A DNA stretch of 64,000 nt. Source: Pelecanus crispus (lineage: Eukaryota; Chordata; Aves; Pelecaniformes; Pelecanidae). The stretch is from the NCBI RefSeq assembly GCF_030463565.1, contig NC_134646.1, forward strand, positions 43,519,240 through 43,583,239, given 5' to 3'. The notes below the pieces were generated by a model. It was not told the DNA's origin. It worked only from the letters and a program-made list of their open reading frames with translations, and ran no database searches. The translations under genes and the position numbers were made by a program. Below, piece after piece: positions 28,501-40,217 of this stretch (positions are counted from its first letter, which is position 1; each line of letters opens with the position of its first letter).

Positions 28501-31500
28501 GCAGCAAGAGCCACTACCCCAGCCCCAGCCCAATCATAAGGAGCAACATCAGAACATCTCCCCCGGGGCCCCCTTCCTTATGGAAGGCTGCTCCCTTCCC
28601 GAGCAGCCACCCGAGAGACACAAGGGCTGCTGCAGGGTGATGTGAGCACCCTCCTATTGCAATGGAGAAGGTCACTGCAAGTGCAGGTATAGTGGTCTTT
28701 TACCACAGGGGGCTGGGAGAGGAACAGGCCACCCTGAGAGAAAGAGAAGGAAACCTTTCCTCACTCTTTGAAGATCCTCTGAGCACTCCCAACTCACCTT
28801 CCTTGCCAAGAATCCCCCTTCACCAGCAACCTCTGGCAGTCCACCATGACCCGCTGGCCAGTTCTCACATCACTTCTGAGCTTCACTGATTCCCTTGTGT
28901 TCTTCCCACAGAGCCTCAGAACTCCTACAAGTCTCTTCAGAGTCCTCCATGACAGCCTCCCAAAGCTTCCTCTGATCCCCAGCCCCACATTTATCTTTCT
29001 CTGACCCCTGCCAGACCTAACTTCACCAAAACCTCCCAATACATCTAAAGAATTATTGCATGTTTCTACAGAAAACTGGATGCACAAACTACCTAAATAC
29101 ACATGATTACCTAAATACACATATAGGTATTTTTTTCATTCTTTTTTTTTTCTTTAAGTGAGCCATAATGGTTGAATTTGAAAAAAAAACCAGCAGAAAA
29201 TTATATGGAAAAAATCCAATAAGAATTTGCCAAGAAAAAACCTGCTATATTCTTGGCCTAATTTTACACTCTTTTCCAAGCACCTGCTATCGGCCGTTCT
29301 CAGAGTCAGGAAACTGTCTTAGATAGACAATTGGTCTGACGTGCTTTTACAGTCATGGTCAAAACCAAGCAGTTGTTTATTAAAATCTTTAAAGCCACTC
29401 ATCTTTCATAAACAATTTTTTTTCTCTGTTCTTCTTTTGCTTGACATTGTAAGAATTACTAATCCTGTACATTTGACTTCCAAAGTAGTTGTCATGGAAA
29501 TTAAGGTGATCTTGCAAACCGTAAACATGATTTCCCTCTAAGAGCATATAGGGAGAGAAACAAGAATCTTGTTTGAAAGTGAAACAACAAATTCTGTTTT
29601 GAGCTAGGCAGTCACATTTCACTCAATGGTACACAGAAAGAGTCACAAGCCAGCAGAAACCATCATATCTCTACCACAGAAGTTATCTAAATTTACCTGG
29701 CTGACTACATCCTCCCTCCCCTACTCCCTGAATATTTTATAGTAATCTTAAAATCAGTTTGGAATTGCATCAGTAATTATTCAAAGACATTAATTTCTGC
29801 TTATTTCAAAAGTGTTGTGGTAAATAAAAATGGACCTAAACTCACCTGCCACATATTCCAAAACTGCAGCAAGAAATTACGAATTTCAGTATTAATCAAG
29901 TTAGAAGTAGGCAAGTGACAAAACAAATAAAAAAATTATTTGTAATTCCAATGCAGACAGTTTCTGGCACAAACCTTCTTTTAAAACAATGTTGCCCTCA
30001 CTAATGTGCTCAAGTAAAACAGACTGAAGTACTTAGAGCAGTTTTCACTCACTTCTTCCTATGTGGCAACCCCTTCTTCAGTGTTTGCATACAGCTGGAT
30101 TTTATGAAGTTATGAGTACTTTGCTGTCTAGTTTCAATCACAGCACTTAAAATAGTGACTTTTTTTTAAAAAACAACTACTCTCCTGATTGTCGTCTGGA
30201 AGTTTCAAGGAGAAAAATGTGCCTTTAACTCATGCCCCCCTTGCCAAGAGAAAATCAGGGCCTCTCAGATTCGCGCCTTCACAGGTAGGTTCTCTTCTCC
30301 GTATTCCTAGTAACACCAAACAACGAGGACACAGAATAGGTACAGCTGCATGGCTGATCTCTGTGCTGGGGATTGACAGTATTTCCATATTGAACCCTCG
30401 ATAAATTTGAGGCTAACCAACATTTCGAGGAACAGGATTTTAAATTTTCTATTTAAAAATCCATATGTTGAACTGCTCTCACTTCAAAATTTTAGGACAT
30501 TAATACCTAGAATTCTGGCTTAGCTTATCAGGCAAGGTTTCGAGTGACACATCTCTATATGGAAAGTGAGCGTATATGCAGTGCATGCTGAAATGTACCG
30601 CTATTTCTTCATCTACACACACCATTTGAAAAGCTTATGAATATAAGACAGTATTTTTGCCCCTTAGATTTTTCTCCCCAGCCTAACCAGACAGTGCAGA
30701 AGCATAAGAAAAACACAGCAAAGAGAGGAGGCCAGTCGGCACAGTGGGTTTTGCTCTGCTTGCGTGCTGGTTGACGATCTGATTCTGGCATTTTTCCCCA
30801 AAAATCTCATGGAAGGTCTACCTTACCCCCAAGGAAAATGTCATTCGCTCTGCTGGATTTTTCATTTCCTTCCCTTCCAACTATACCTGTACAACTAACG
30901 AAACAATAGTTGGCAATACCCCAAATTTGGAAAGAAAAAAAAAATATTATCTGCCAGCCCCCTAAAGACAATTTTCTTCCTTTCTTTCCCTTCCTTTCTT
31001 TTCAGTACTGGAAATACTGGAAGTAGAGCCTATAGCTGTAGCCAAGGACTCAGTCATGGGAGTTTAACTACAAGCCTCCAGTGTCATTTCCCCTGAAGTT
31101 AAATAATAAAACATTTGGTTCAGTTGCCTACACTTTTCTCTTTTCCTATACTAAAAAGAAGTGGGATGTTAACAGAATAGTGAAGTAGCTTTATCCTCCT
31201 TTCCAATACACAGTGTTCATAATTACATAGCTGTGGGAGGACTGAGACAATGCTTGTCGCATGTTGTACTTCGTCCTTTAAGGATTCAGCAGCTTCCATT
31301 TATCCTTTCTGAATGCACAAGCATTGCCAGAAAAAACCCAATGCACTACTGCACATTAACTAGCAAAATGTGTGTAATTATCTAGTAAACAGGCTGATGG
31401 ATCATTTTGGAAAGTTTTCTTCTGTAGCACTGCCCAGATCATCACAAAGTGCAAATGATTGTAAAAGCAGTTTAACTTCATATACAGTATACATATCACT

Positions 31501-33014
31501 TTAAAAATGTAGGCAGGTTTTCACAGCATTATTAATGGCGATTAACAGCATTAACAGCAAGTCCAAACCCTGCATTTTCAGCAATCTGCTGAACTGCACA
31601 CAATACAGCATGTGTTTCTACACAGCTGCATAGCTACACTGGTTTGGAAGCTGCTACTTTGCAAGTACATGCTATTCAGGTGTTTATTTTTCCAAACAGT
31701 TCTGCTCCAAAGCCAGTAAAGTTGTATCCTTCCTGCAGCTAAACAAATTTAAGCTAATCCATATTCATCAGAACTAGGTTGGCACAAGTTGAAAACAATT
31801 GGTTTTTTGAGGAAAAAAAAAGCAAGTAAAACTGTAGGATGGCTATGTTAAACATGTTACTTTCCTAACTACAGTACCTGGTAAAACCTAAAAGGAAATT
31901 CTTTTACCACGAAAGCTCTGTTTCATGAAAAATGTTTAGGCATATTGAACTATTAAATTTTCCTAAGGTCTGACAATATATCAAATTCCCCTGAGCTGTA
32001 GCACGTGAAGTGTTGCTTTTAAATAATCAAGGTGTCAGTACCTGCACAACCGAGAGTCTCCTACTGAAGATCAAATCATAATTTATGCAGGCTTTTTCTC
32101 CCCAAACTGTAAGAAGCCTTCCATTGTAGTAGAAGCCAGGTATCAATAAGTAATTATGAAATGTAGAGGAAAATTCACAGATCCCCTCAATTCTTCTTCT
32201 GCTATTCTAAACCCTACTCAGCTGTTTCAAGATGTTTCTAGACAGAATAACTGACATAATGCTCAGTGGTAATATTAATAATCACAAATATGTAGCAATG
32301 ATTTCAAAACTGTATTTCTAAGTCTGTTGCTGTGTATTAGGTCCTGTAAGGAGCTCTCATAGTGAGTTTGTCAGCAGCACAGACCCTGACACTAGCTACA
32401 GCATCAGTAGGTAAGGAAGATGAGAAGGACAGTAGTTCGTGAAAGAAATCTAATTTCACTATGTGTTATGCTCTTTATACTCATGAAACAATGCTGATGG
32501 GGGGCTGGGTTTGCACTGCACTCCTGGGACAATCGATAGCAGGTGAAAATTTTTGGGATGATAAGGGAGATCTGCATGAAGCTCACAGTGCAGCAGCTGA
32601 GTCACCCTGAGTCAGAAGGCACAAGCTATCAACACTGTCGACTGCTAGCAGTCAATAGTGTGCTGGGGATGGTGGCTGCCCTTGGCTGGAAAAGGCACCG
32701 GGCAACTTGCTTTAATTGGAACTGGTCTCATCTCCTTTAAAATAGTTGGAGGGGTCTTAAATCTTGATCCATCCCCTGAGAGAAAGAAGATCCTGGCGCC
32801 GAGTGATCTGCACAAGGCACACAGACCATTGCTAGATTTCCAGTAATGGGCATTTGTTACCATGACAGGGTCCTCAGATAGGACCCCAGTGAAGTTAATT
32901 GTATATGGGTGTCAACATCATCTTTCCCCATTTAATTATCCGTGGTAGCATATTTGTCTTTTTAAGAAGCTTATAGAAGAATAAGCAAGTCAAGTAAGGT
33001 GATTATGAGGTTTT
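25501..33014. other. Intergenic, mostly featureless
   Basis: AT-rich sequence with T runs at 25853-25865 and 28179-28194, a CTTT-rich patch near 30971-31002 and a stretch at 28380-29010 with higher GC than its surroundings. An exon-like frame ending in a donor-like CAG/GTAGGT occurs at about 30183-30282. None of these can be assigned to a known gene. Confidence 0.55.
28380..29010. other. GC-richer segment, origin unknown
   Basis: This block is visibly richer in C and G than its flanks and has little of the A/T homopolymer typical of this region. Short frames occur on both strands (28442-28645 and 28662-28889 plus; 28794-29120 minus), none with a domain I recognise. It could be a decayed retroelement, a non-coding transcript exon or a conserved element. 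Confidence 0.35.
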
Positions 33015-33044
33015 TACCATTGTATCTTCTACCATTGTATCTTC
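33015..33044. repeat. 15-bp tandem duplication before an exon-like segment
   Basis: TACCATTGTATCTTC occurs twice in succession, immediately followed by AG. Each copy is pyrimidine-rich at its end, so the second copy plus AG forms a plausible 3' splice site. Confidence 0.85.
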
Positions 33045-33046
33045 AG

Positions 33047-33154
33047 AGAGTCATGACAGAAGCCAGGCAAGCTGCAAGACGCGTGCTAATTGAGACAATA
33101 GAAGAGGTAATTAAAATTTTACAAAAAGGGGAGGAACTAACAACTGAACAGTAA
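33047..33154 (+). other. Candidate terminal exon or short ORF, unassigned
   Basis: After the acceptor-like CTTCAG at 33041-33046 the sequence stays open to TAA at 33152-33154. It contains an ATG at 33053 and encodes 33 residues that start MTEARQAARRVLIETIEE and end EELTTEQ, a charged, helix-like composition unusual for random AT-rich DNA. A GTAATT after the GAG at 33104-33106 could alternatively act as a 5' splice site. I do not recognise the peptide, see no flanking exon and find no clear polyadenylation signal. It may be chance, a lineage-specific transcript or a relic. Confidence 0.25.
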
Positions 33155-33758
33155 ACTTCTATTCTCCTGTGAATTCCCGTTGCCTAATCATTGCTGGAGG
33201 GAAAAAAATAAAAATCCTTTACAGGGCTGGAAAGGAAGCTCATGCTTTCCAGACTGACCAAGGAATAGGAGGATTCACTAAGCTGTTTTTACTCTGCATT
33301 TCTCACACTCTTGCAGGTAAAGGGAGTGGAGGATCGGCAGAAAGTGCTTTGGCAACAGAAGCAGGGAGGATGAGCAGAAATTCACAGGCAATGCTAGCCT
33401 TGGGGTACAACAGTGCATTTAGGCCATCATCCCCCGGAAGAGGAAAACACTGAAGCAAATAAAGAACAACTGAAAACAAACTAAAGCAAACAAATATGTT
33501 TGAAAAATATATTCTGAAATGTGACTGTGTGTGCTCTCCTTCCATACCCATTTTCATCACAGAAATGTTTTCATCCTTACGTGAACAGGATAAAATAAAA
33601 CCATTCTTTCATGGTTAAACCTTGTCTAATAACATAATTTACTCTCAGCGATCTGATTAATTGACTATAGGCTACTTCTCAAACAGCGTTAGACATACTG
33701 GATTGCTGTTGGAGCTTTCCACATCCAGACTAGGCTGAGGGCATACAAGGGTCTGTTA
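33155..33758. other. Intergenic, no gene seen
   Basis: AT-rich sequence between the candidate exon and the CR1 tail. AATAAA-like words occur (for example near 33459), but no transcript can be tied to them. Confidence 0.6.
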
Positions 33759-34051
33759 GAATCATAGAATCATAGAATCATCTAGGTTGGAAAAGACCTT
33801 TAAGATCATCCAGTCCAACCATTAACCTACACTACCAAGCCCACTCTAGACTAATCAAGGGTAGGCCAGACTAAACCACATCCCGAAGTGCCACATCTAC
33901 CCGTTTTTTAAACGCCTCCAGGGATGGTGACTCCACCACCTCTCTGGGCAGCCTGTTCCAATGCCTGACCACCCTTTCCGTAAAGAAATTTTTCCTAATT
34001 TCCAGTCTAAACCTCCCCTGGCGCAGCTTAAGCCCATTTCCTCTTGTCCTA
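33759..34051 (-). mobile_element. CR1 LINE 3' end, heavily 5'-truncated
   Basis: Reverse orientation. It begins with three CATAGAAT-type 8-bp repeats (33759-33780). Next come the tail motif TAGGTTGGAAAAGACCTTT and the same 'accattaacctacactacc' 3' UTR that marks the copies at 2613 and 39663. Only the 3' UTR and the last codons of the reverse-transcriptase ORF remain. Similarity stops near CCTCTTGTCCT at 34051. Well-preserved terminal repeats suggest a fairly young insertion. Confidence 0.95.
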
Positions 34052-36984
34052 AACCCTTGTTCTGTAACCCTTCCCCTGCAATCCTTGCTGTCAGCTCCCC
34101 ACCACCTCCCAACCTGGTGTTTAGCTGCCTAACAAATTCAAGGCCCACCTCTGACAAAACACAGCTGCATCACCTTGACTCAGACTGCTTTACAAAACTT
34201 TTGAGTTGTATATATGCCACTCACAGAGCTTTTCTGCACCAGCTAAAGACACACAAACACACCAACCCAAAAGCGGAGCCATAGCAGGGCAAACGCCTGG
34301 CTGAAGGCAAATAACACTTGCTTCAAATTTTTGAAAAAATGCTCTCCTAGTAAGAGAGAGGAAGAGACTGAGAAGCTCACACCAATACCAGTCAATGCTA
34401 CGTTAGTGTTCAGAGCACTTACTGCACTTACAAGCAGAAGCATTATCAAACACAGGTATTCCTCCCACCAAGGCAAGTTAAGAGCTGTGCCAGGCAGACA
34501 CGGGTCGCTTCAACAGCACCAGGCAAGCTGGGTGCAAATTACAGCCCTGGCTATAGATTACCTTCAGGGGTGTTTGTTTAAACTTTTTTTTTTCTTCTGA
34601 AGTTTTGATACAATAAAGATGCCCGTCAACATCATTTCTTGAAAACCCTGTGAATCATTATTGATAGAGGAAAGATTGCTCAGATACTGCCTTTTCTTCT
34701 TAATGACCTGGCTTCAGCTGTACTATGAAACAGGATTGCCATCTCTAGCTCCTGTCTGTAGCCTTCCTTACAAGGAAACAGAAGTGACTCTCTGCTGAGC
34801 AGTTTAGAAATGTGAATGTGCTGAGAAGAAATACCTACTCAGAAGCCAGAATCAAGATAACATGTATTAGCCTGAAAAAATCAGCAGAAGAGTCAGCAAT
34901 TTTTAAATCTGACTTAAAGGAAAGTTAATGGATCCTCTATGACAGGAGGATCTCAGCAAACCTGATTTTCAATCAGCAGCTTGTTTATAGAATTCCTAAC
35001 ATCTTCAGTTATTTTTTCTTATTATACACAGCAGGAGGAGTCATAAGGAGCCATGGTGCCTAATACAAGCCTTAGGAAGATGAAATCCATTATGCTAGTA
35101 GGTAAAGATCAACTGTAAATCATTAATTGAGATCAACATCATTTTTCTAATGGTTTACTCATGGGATTATTAATGTCTGTGATGTCTTCAAATCCTTCTT
35201 TGCCAAATTAACAATTTACAGGATTCACCAGGCATTATCTAAAAATATTCAGAAATATTGTTACACCAAATGAGGACTGGTGCTGGTTCAACAAGACAAA
35301 AATTAATGCATTTTTTTCCAATGTGCTGCTGTACATCTACCATGTAGGTCTTTTTCAGTTACCATGTAAGTATGAAGTGAATTTTAATTGCCCCCACCAT
35401 ATTTTCTGCTCAGTGTCTTCTTCCAAATGACTGTCAAAGCCATTGTATCTGTTCTGCTGTTTCTGTTACCATCATAGGCTAAGGCAGGCACCCCAATAGC
35501 AACGTTACTCATTTAAAGCTCTCACATAGCTCAAAATTTCATTCTTGGTCCTCATATGTTAGAGGAACAGACGAAACCAAGATGAGTATTAGCTTGATTT
35601 AGTTTTACAAAATCTAATACTTATACCTGCTGAATGATTCTGAATGCTTCTGCTTGGTACTACTGCAGCAGATTCATTCAACCAGTAACACTCCTGTGTC
35701 CACACTCATTACTATCACCTCCAACCATATATTTAGCCACTGGCACAAGGGTGTAGAGGCTCACAGTCTTCTTACAACTTGTTTCATCATTGACTGGAAC
35801 GACTAATCCCACTGTATGGTGAAAAGCAGGAGTATTCTTGAAGGATATGAAGACTCTCCCTTGTGTCCTGCCTAGCTTTTGTACTTTGCCAAGGGAAGTT
35901 AATGCGTGACTTTTACATATGTTAGGGCTGGAGAAACATGGAAACATCTGTAATCAGTTTTGGGTCATTAAGGTTCAAAGATAAACAGGTATTATGAGTG
36001 TAAACACAAGACTGTATTCAAATTATAGCCTTTCTGTGAAATCTTCAGTCAATCAGTCAGTGATGAGGAAAATGTCAGAGCACAGATATTGAAGCAAAAA
36101 CATAGATTATAGTATTCAAGGCAAATGGCTGAAATGTTACAAGAGTCATCTGTACAACACTTTGAAGCAGTAAGCAATAGAAAAGAGAAAAAAGCAGAAT
36201 AGAAAAAAAAGATTCACTGACTACAGTTTTGATGACATTTTGTAGAACTTGGACTAAATGGTACTGAGGTTACTGATGGGAACATTAATTAGAGATTTTG
36301 CACAACATCAACAAAAGGCAAAGACACTGTTACTGGGTAGGTCTCTTATTGATAGATAAACAAAAGGATTTGTGTATTTAAAAAAAAAAAATCCTTGAAA
36401 GAAAGTGTAAAGGAATAACTATAAAATATTGATTAAATAGATCTGACAAATGGGTTTCCCAGCATCATGCAGTTATAGCTCCTCTATGTGGAGAGATGTT
36501 CATCTGAATACCTAAATACTGCAGGAACATACAAGCCATTTTGGTAAATGTAATGAGCTTGGAAAGAATGAGAAGGAAGTGTAAGACAAGTTGGGCAACT
36601 TGTTATGCGATGAAAAATCTGTATGGTTGTATACATCCTCAGGCTTAAAAATAAGCTTTTACATACAGAGGACAATAAGATTTTGTTTGGATGTACAAAA
36701 ATTCTGTAGACTGGAGGCTACATTGCCTTTGAATATGCACAAAAAATAATGCTGATCTTTCAGTATGGAGATCAGATTGATCATAAATGGAGTTTTCATT
36801 TGCCTCTCAACAATAAAAGAAACAGGACTCATATCTTTCTTGCCGTGGAGATATTGGAAATCGAGCTCACACTGTTTATTTTCAGCCTAATGTAGTCTTT
36901 CCTGCCTCCTGCTTTGTAAGTTATTTATATTCACAGGGTAATGTATTGCACACAAGATAAAGCCATATGTCCATACCAGTTCTT
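34052..36984. other. Intergenic, no gene seen
   Basis: AT-rich unique sequence without a recognisable exon, RNA gene or clear repeat. An 11-A run lies near 36380-36390. Small ORFs are domainless. Confidence 0.6.
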
Positions 36985-37090
36985 AATGCTTTTCACAAAC
37001 AGCATCTAAATAACTTTATAAAAGGTGCCATTATACCCACTTAAAGAGGGAAGATGGAGGTACAGACAGGTAAGTTAACTTTCCGATGGG
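36985..37090 (-). mobile_element. MIR-like ancient SINE relic
   Basis: GCTTTTCACAAACAGCATCT, CATTATACCCACTTAAAGAG and GATGGAGGTACAGACAGG, then TAAGTTAACTTTCC, follow the order of a reverse-complement MIR ('gctttacaaatattatct ... attatccccattttacagatgaggaaactgaggcacagagaggttaagtaacttgcc'). Divergence is high, as expected for an insertion predating the split of birds from other amniotes. Confidence 0.55.
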
Positions 37091-39662
37091 GCCTCAGCCC
37101 ATTGATTGTATATCCAAGAACACAAACTTGGATCCCAAAGTCCATTTGGGTTTTTTTTCAATTCTTTCTCACAATGCTGAAAATGATGACCAAAATATAG
37201 AAATCATAACCTCAGATTATCACAGAAAAGAGCCATGTTCTCAACACTGGGGAGGGGTTTAAGATGATTCTTGCTTTTTATGGCCAACTGTGGAGAGTTA
37301 GGCTTATGTTATTGGCTATGTCGCTAAGCTTTCCTCCTTAGGTGTAGTAGACATAAATAATATTATTTTTTCAGATGAAAGTGCATATGCTATTGCCAAC
37401 CTTACTGCAGTTACTAGGGCAACAAGGAGAACACACACACACAAAAAATGCACAAGCCAGATAAAATCAACTCCTATTTATGCATGAGTTGTGACTATCA
37501 GCATTGGCAAAGATTTTAAAAAACAGATGACTGGCACTAGTTATTAAAGAGGAACCATTAATTTTACTTTTTCTTCTGCTGCACACACCAATTTTCATCA
37601 TATTTTACTTATGTTCTTTTGACTTCACTCCCAAGCAGAAAATTGTTCTACCTTAAGTATGGAAGTTATTATCATTCCTTCCTTCAGATTCAGGCATCCA
37701 AATAAATGAAATTTCAACAGTGCTTAGCATCAAGCAGCTTCTAGGCTCTAAGGCTAGTGGAACCGCTCAGGATTAAAAGTCGTAAGAACAGGCTTAACCG
37801 TCTGGAATAATGTAGGCAAAATATCATGTCACTTTTATGTGAAGTAATTTGACAGTGAAGCAATAACATTGAGCCTTACATTGTACCTAATCAAGGCTAA
37901 GTTATAACATCATATGAAACTGTTATTAAACTCATCTTTGGAAAACAATTCTCACAGAAGTTGATTCACTCTATCAATAACACTTTAGTCACAGCAGTTG
38001 CAGCTCTGCTGTAAACAACTAGCTAATTGTATTTCTCAGCCTTTATGGTGGGAGACGTGCTAACAGATTTAAGCATGTCATTACAACAGAAAAGTTCCTC
38101 GCAAGAAACAAAAGCTCACAAATAAGCTATGCTCTCCAAATAAATTGTAGTTGCCCCACATACACACCCACAGCCACTTTTCCTCTTTCTGAGAGCTTGC
38201 ATGGGAGATGAGCAACATCCATTATCAGCACGAGCATGCAGTAGAGAAATGTTCCATCCTCTGCAAGATCAAGTGCTTGCATAATGGAGACAGCGCTGTA
38301 ATTTGACAGCTTAGCATGCAAGAAATCATACATTCATTATGTTTTCTACAAGTGCCTGTGTAAATCAGTGGTCTATAACCACTGATTCACTGTATATGCT
38401 GGTTTTGGTATAACTTACAACACACGACAAGACTTAGAATAGTTAAACCAGGCATCAATGTGGAAAGTTACAGGTGCATCTTCCAAACACAGTTGGGCTT
38501 AACAAATTGTCTAAATTCACAATATTTCATATTTTATTTATATACATTTCATTTAAAAAGTAATGTGCTGTCTATAGGAACACAGTAAGCATTTCATTGT
38601 ATAAATAAAGTAATCCTTAAATATTCTTCATAAAACGTATCAAATCTTTGAAGTGTTTGCAATAAATTCTATATGTATAATTATCTGATTTATTTTTAAA
38701 CTGTTAACCGATAAATTACATGCCTATATGATATGAGTCAGTAATAAAGTACTGTGTGAATCAGAACTGAGAGTTCATCCTTATATAGCCATATTTCCAG
38801 AGAACCATATTAATTTTAAACTGGAACACCATTGTACCAAGAATGCTATGAAACATTGCTGCCATCTACACAAATTAGTAGTCAAGAAATTTGGTGACTG
38901 TTTCCTTTTCATTTTGCAATAATATTTTAGGCAGCAGCTTTAGGAACCTTACTGCTGGATAATTATGTGGTTTATGGCACCTTCCTATTTTTTTTTCCTT
39001 TCTGTGTATATTTTCTCAAAGGAATACCTTTTTCCTCTGTTATGGCTCTCTATCAAAAGTGGATTTTGTTGAAATTAATAAAACAAGGCATTTTTGAACA
39101 CTATGCAAAACACCCAGGAGAATGTTTTAAGTAGAGTTCAGAACAGTTCTACTTAAGTGTAAGAAAACAACTCCTAGGAGGACTCATTTCCACTCACCCG
39201 TATTTCCACTACCTCGACATGTAACTTCCTGAGTATATCATAGATCCACTATATTCTGTAAGTTTACATTTGCCTCAGGCATAAATTCATTCTCTCCACA
39301 AAACGCCCTAATTCTCCTGCCCAACCACCCTTTGAACAGCCTAACAGTCATTAAAAAAGTCAAAATAAAGAAATAGTTCATATAGTGCTGGACTACAGCC
39401 AGTTTTTCTAGGTCAGCAGAGATCTGTCTTATTTGATACAAATATTTCCTTCCTATGGTGAACATATTTAGAGCTTAGGTTTTTTCTTATAAATGCTAAT
39501 TACTTTAGCCTTCTGAGCTATCAAAGAGAAATGACTACAGGGAAATTGCTAAGAGAAGAACTCCTAGGGCAAAGTTAAAAGAAAGCATTTTCATACATTC
39601 TAAGGGTGAAAGAAGCACACATGATGCCTTTTTTTACATGAACCCTTGCAAGGGCTCCTTGT
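37091..39662. other. Intergenic, no gene seen
   Basis: AT-rich unique sequence with an AC microsatellite near 37431-37443 and several AATAAA-type words around 38520-38760 that have no associated reading frame. The ORFs at 38127-38333 and 39238-39465 (both minus) have no recognisable domain. Confidence 0.6.
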
Positions 39663-40217
39663 CCCGCACCTGGAATAGTGTGTCCAGTTTTGGGCCCCTC
39701 ACTACAAGAAAGACATTGAGGTGCTGGAGCGTGTGCAGAGAAGGGCAACAAGGCTGGTGAAGGGTCTGGAGCACAGGCCTTATGAGGAGTGGCTGAGGGA
39801 ACTGGGGTTGTTTAGCCTGGAGAAGAGGAGGCTGAGGGGAGACCTTATCGCTCTCTACAACTACCTGAAAGGAGGTTGTAGTGAGGTGGGTGTTGGTCTC
39901 TTCTCCCAAGTAGTTAGCGACAGGACAAGAGGAGATGGGCTCAAGCTGCACCAAGGGAGGTTTAGGTTGGAAATTAGGAAAAATTTCTTCTCAGAAAGGG
40001 TGGTCAAGCATTGGAACAGGCTGCCCAGAGAGGTGGTGGAGTCACCATCCTTGGAGGTGTTCAAAAAACGTGTAGATGTGGCACTTTGGGACATGGTTTA
40101 GTCTAGTCAACCCTTGATTGGTTTAGTGTGGACTTGGTAGTGTAGGTTAATGGTTGGACTGGATGATCTTAAAGGTCTTTTCCAACCTAAATGATTCTAT
40201 GATTCTATGATTCTATG
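39663..40217 (+). mobile_element. CR1 LINE 3' end with C-terminal ORF2
   Basis: Forward orientation, 5'-truncated at CCGCACCTGGAATAG near 39663. It ends in three GATTCTAT-type repeats (40193-40217). The remaining coding part matches the C-terminus of the 2722-4386 ORF closely, with [20 protein letters not shown] and the terminal motif VDVALWDMV, stopping at 40099-40101. One in-frame TAG (in CTGGAATAGTGTG, near 39676) replaces the tyrosine of the family motif [10 protein letters not shown]. The preserved 126-codon frame and terminal repeats mark it as young. Confidence 0.96.
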
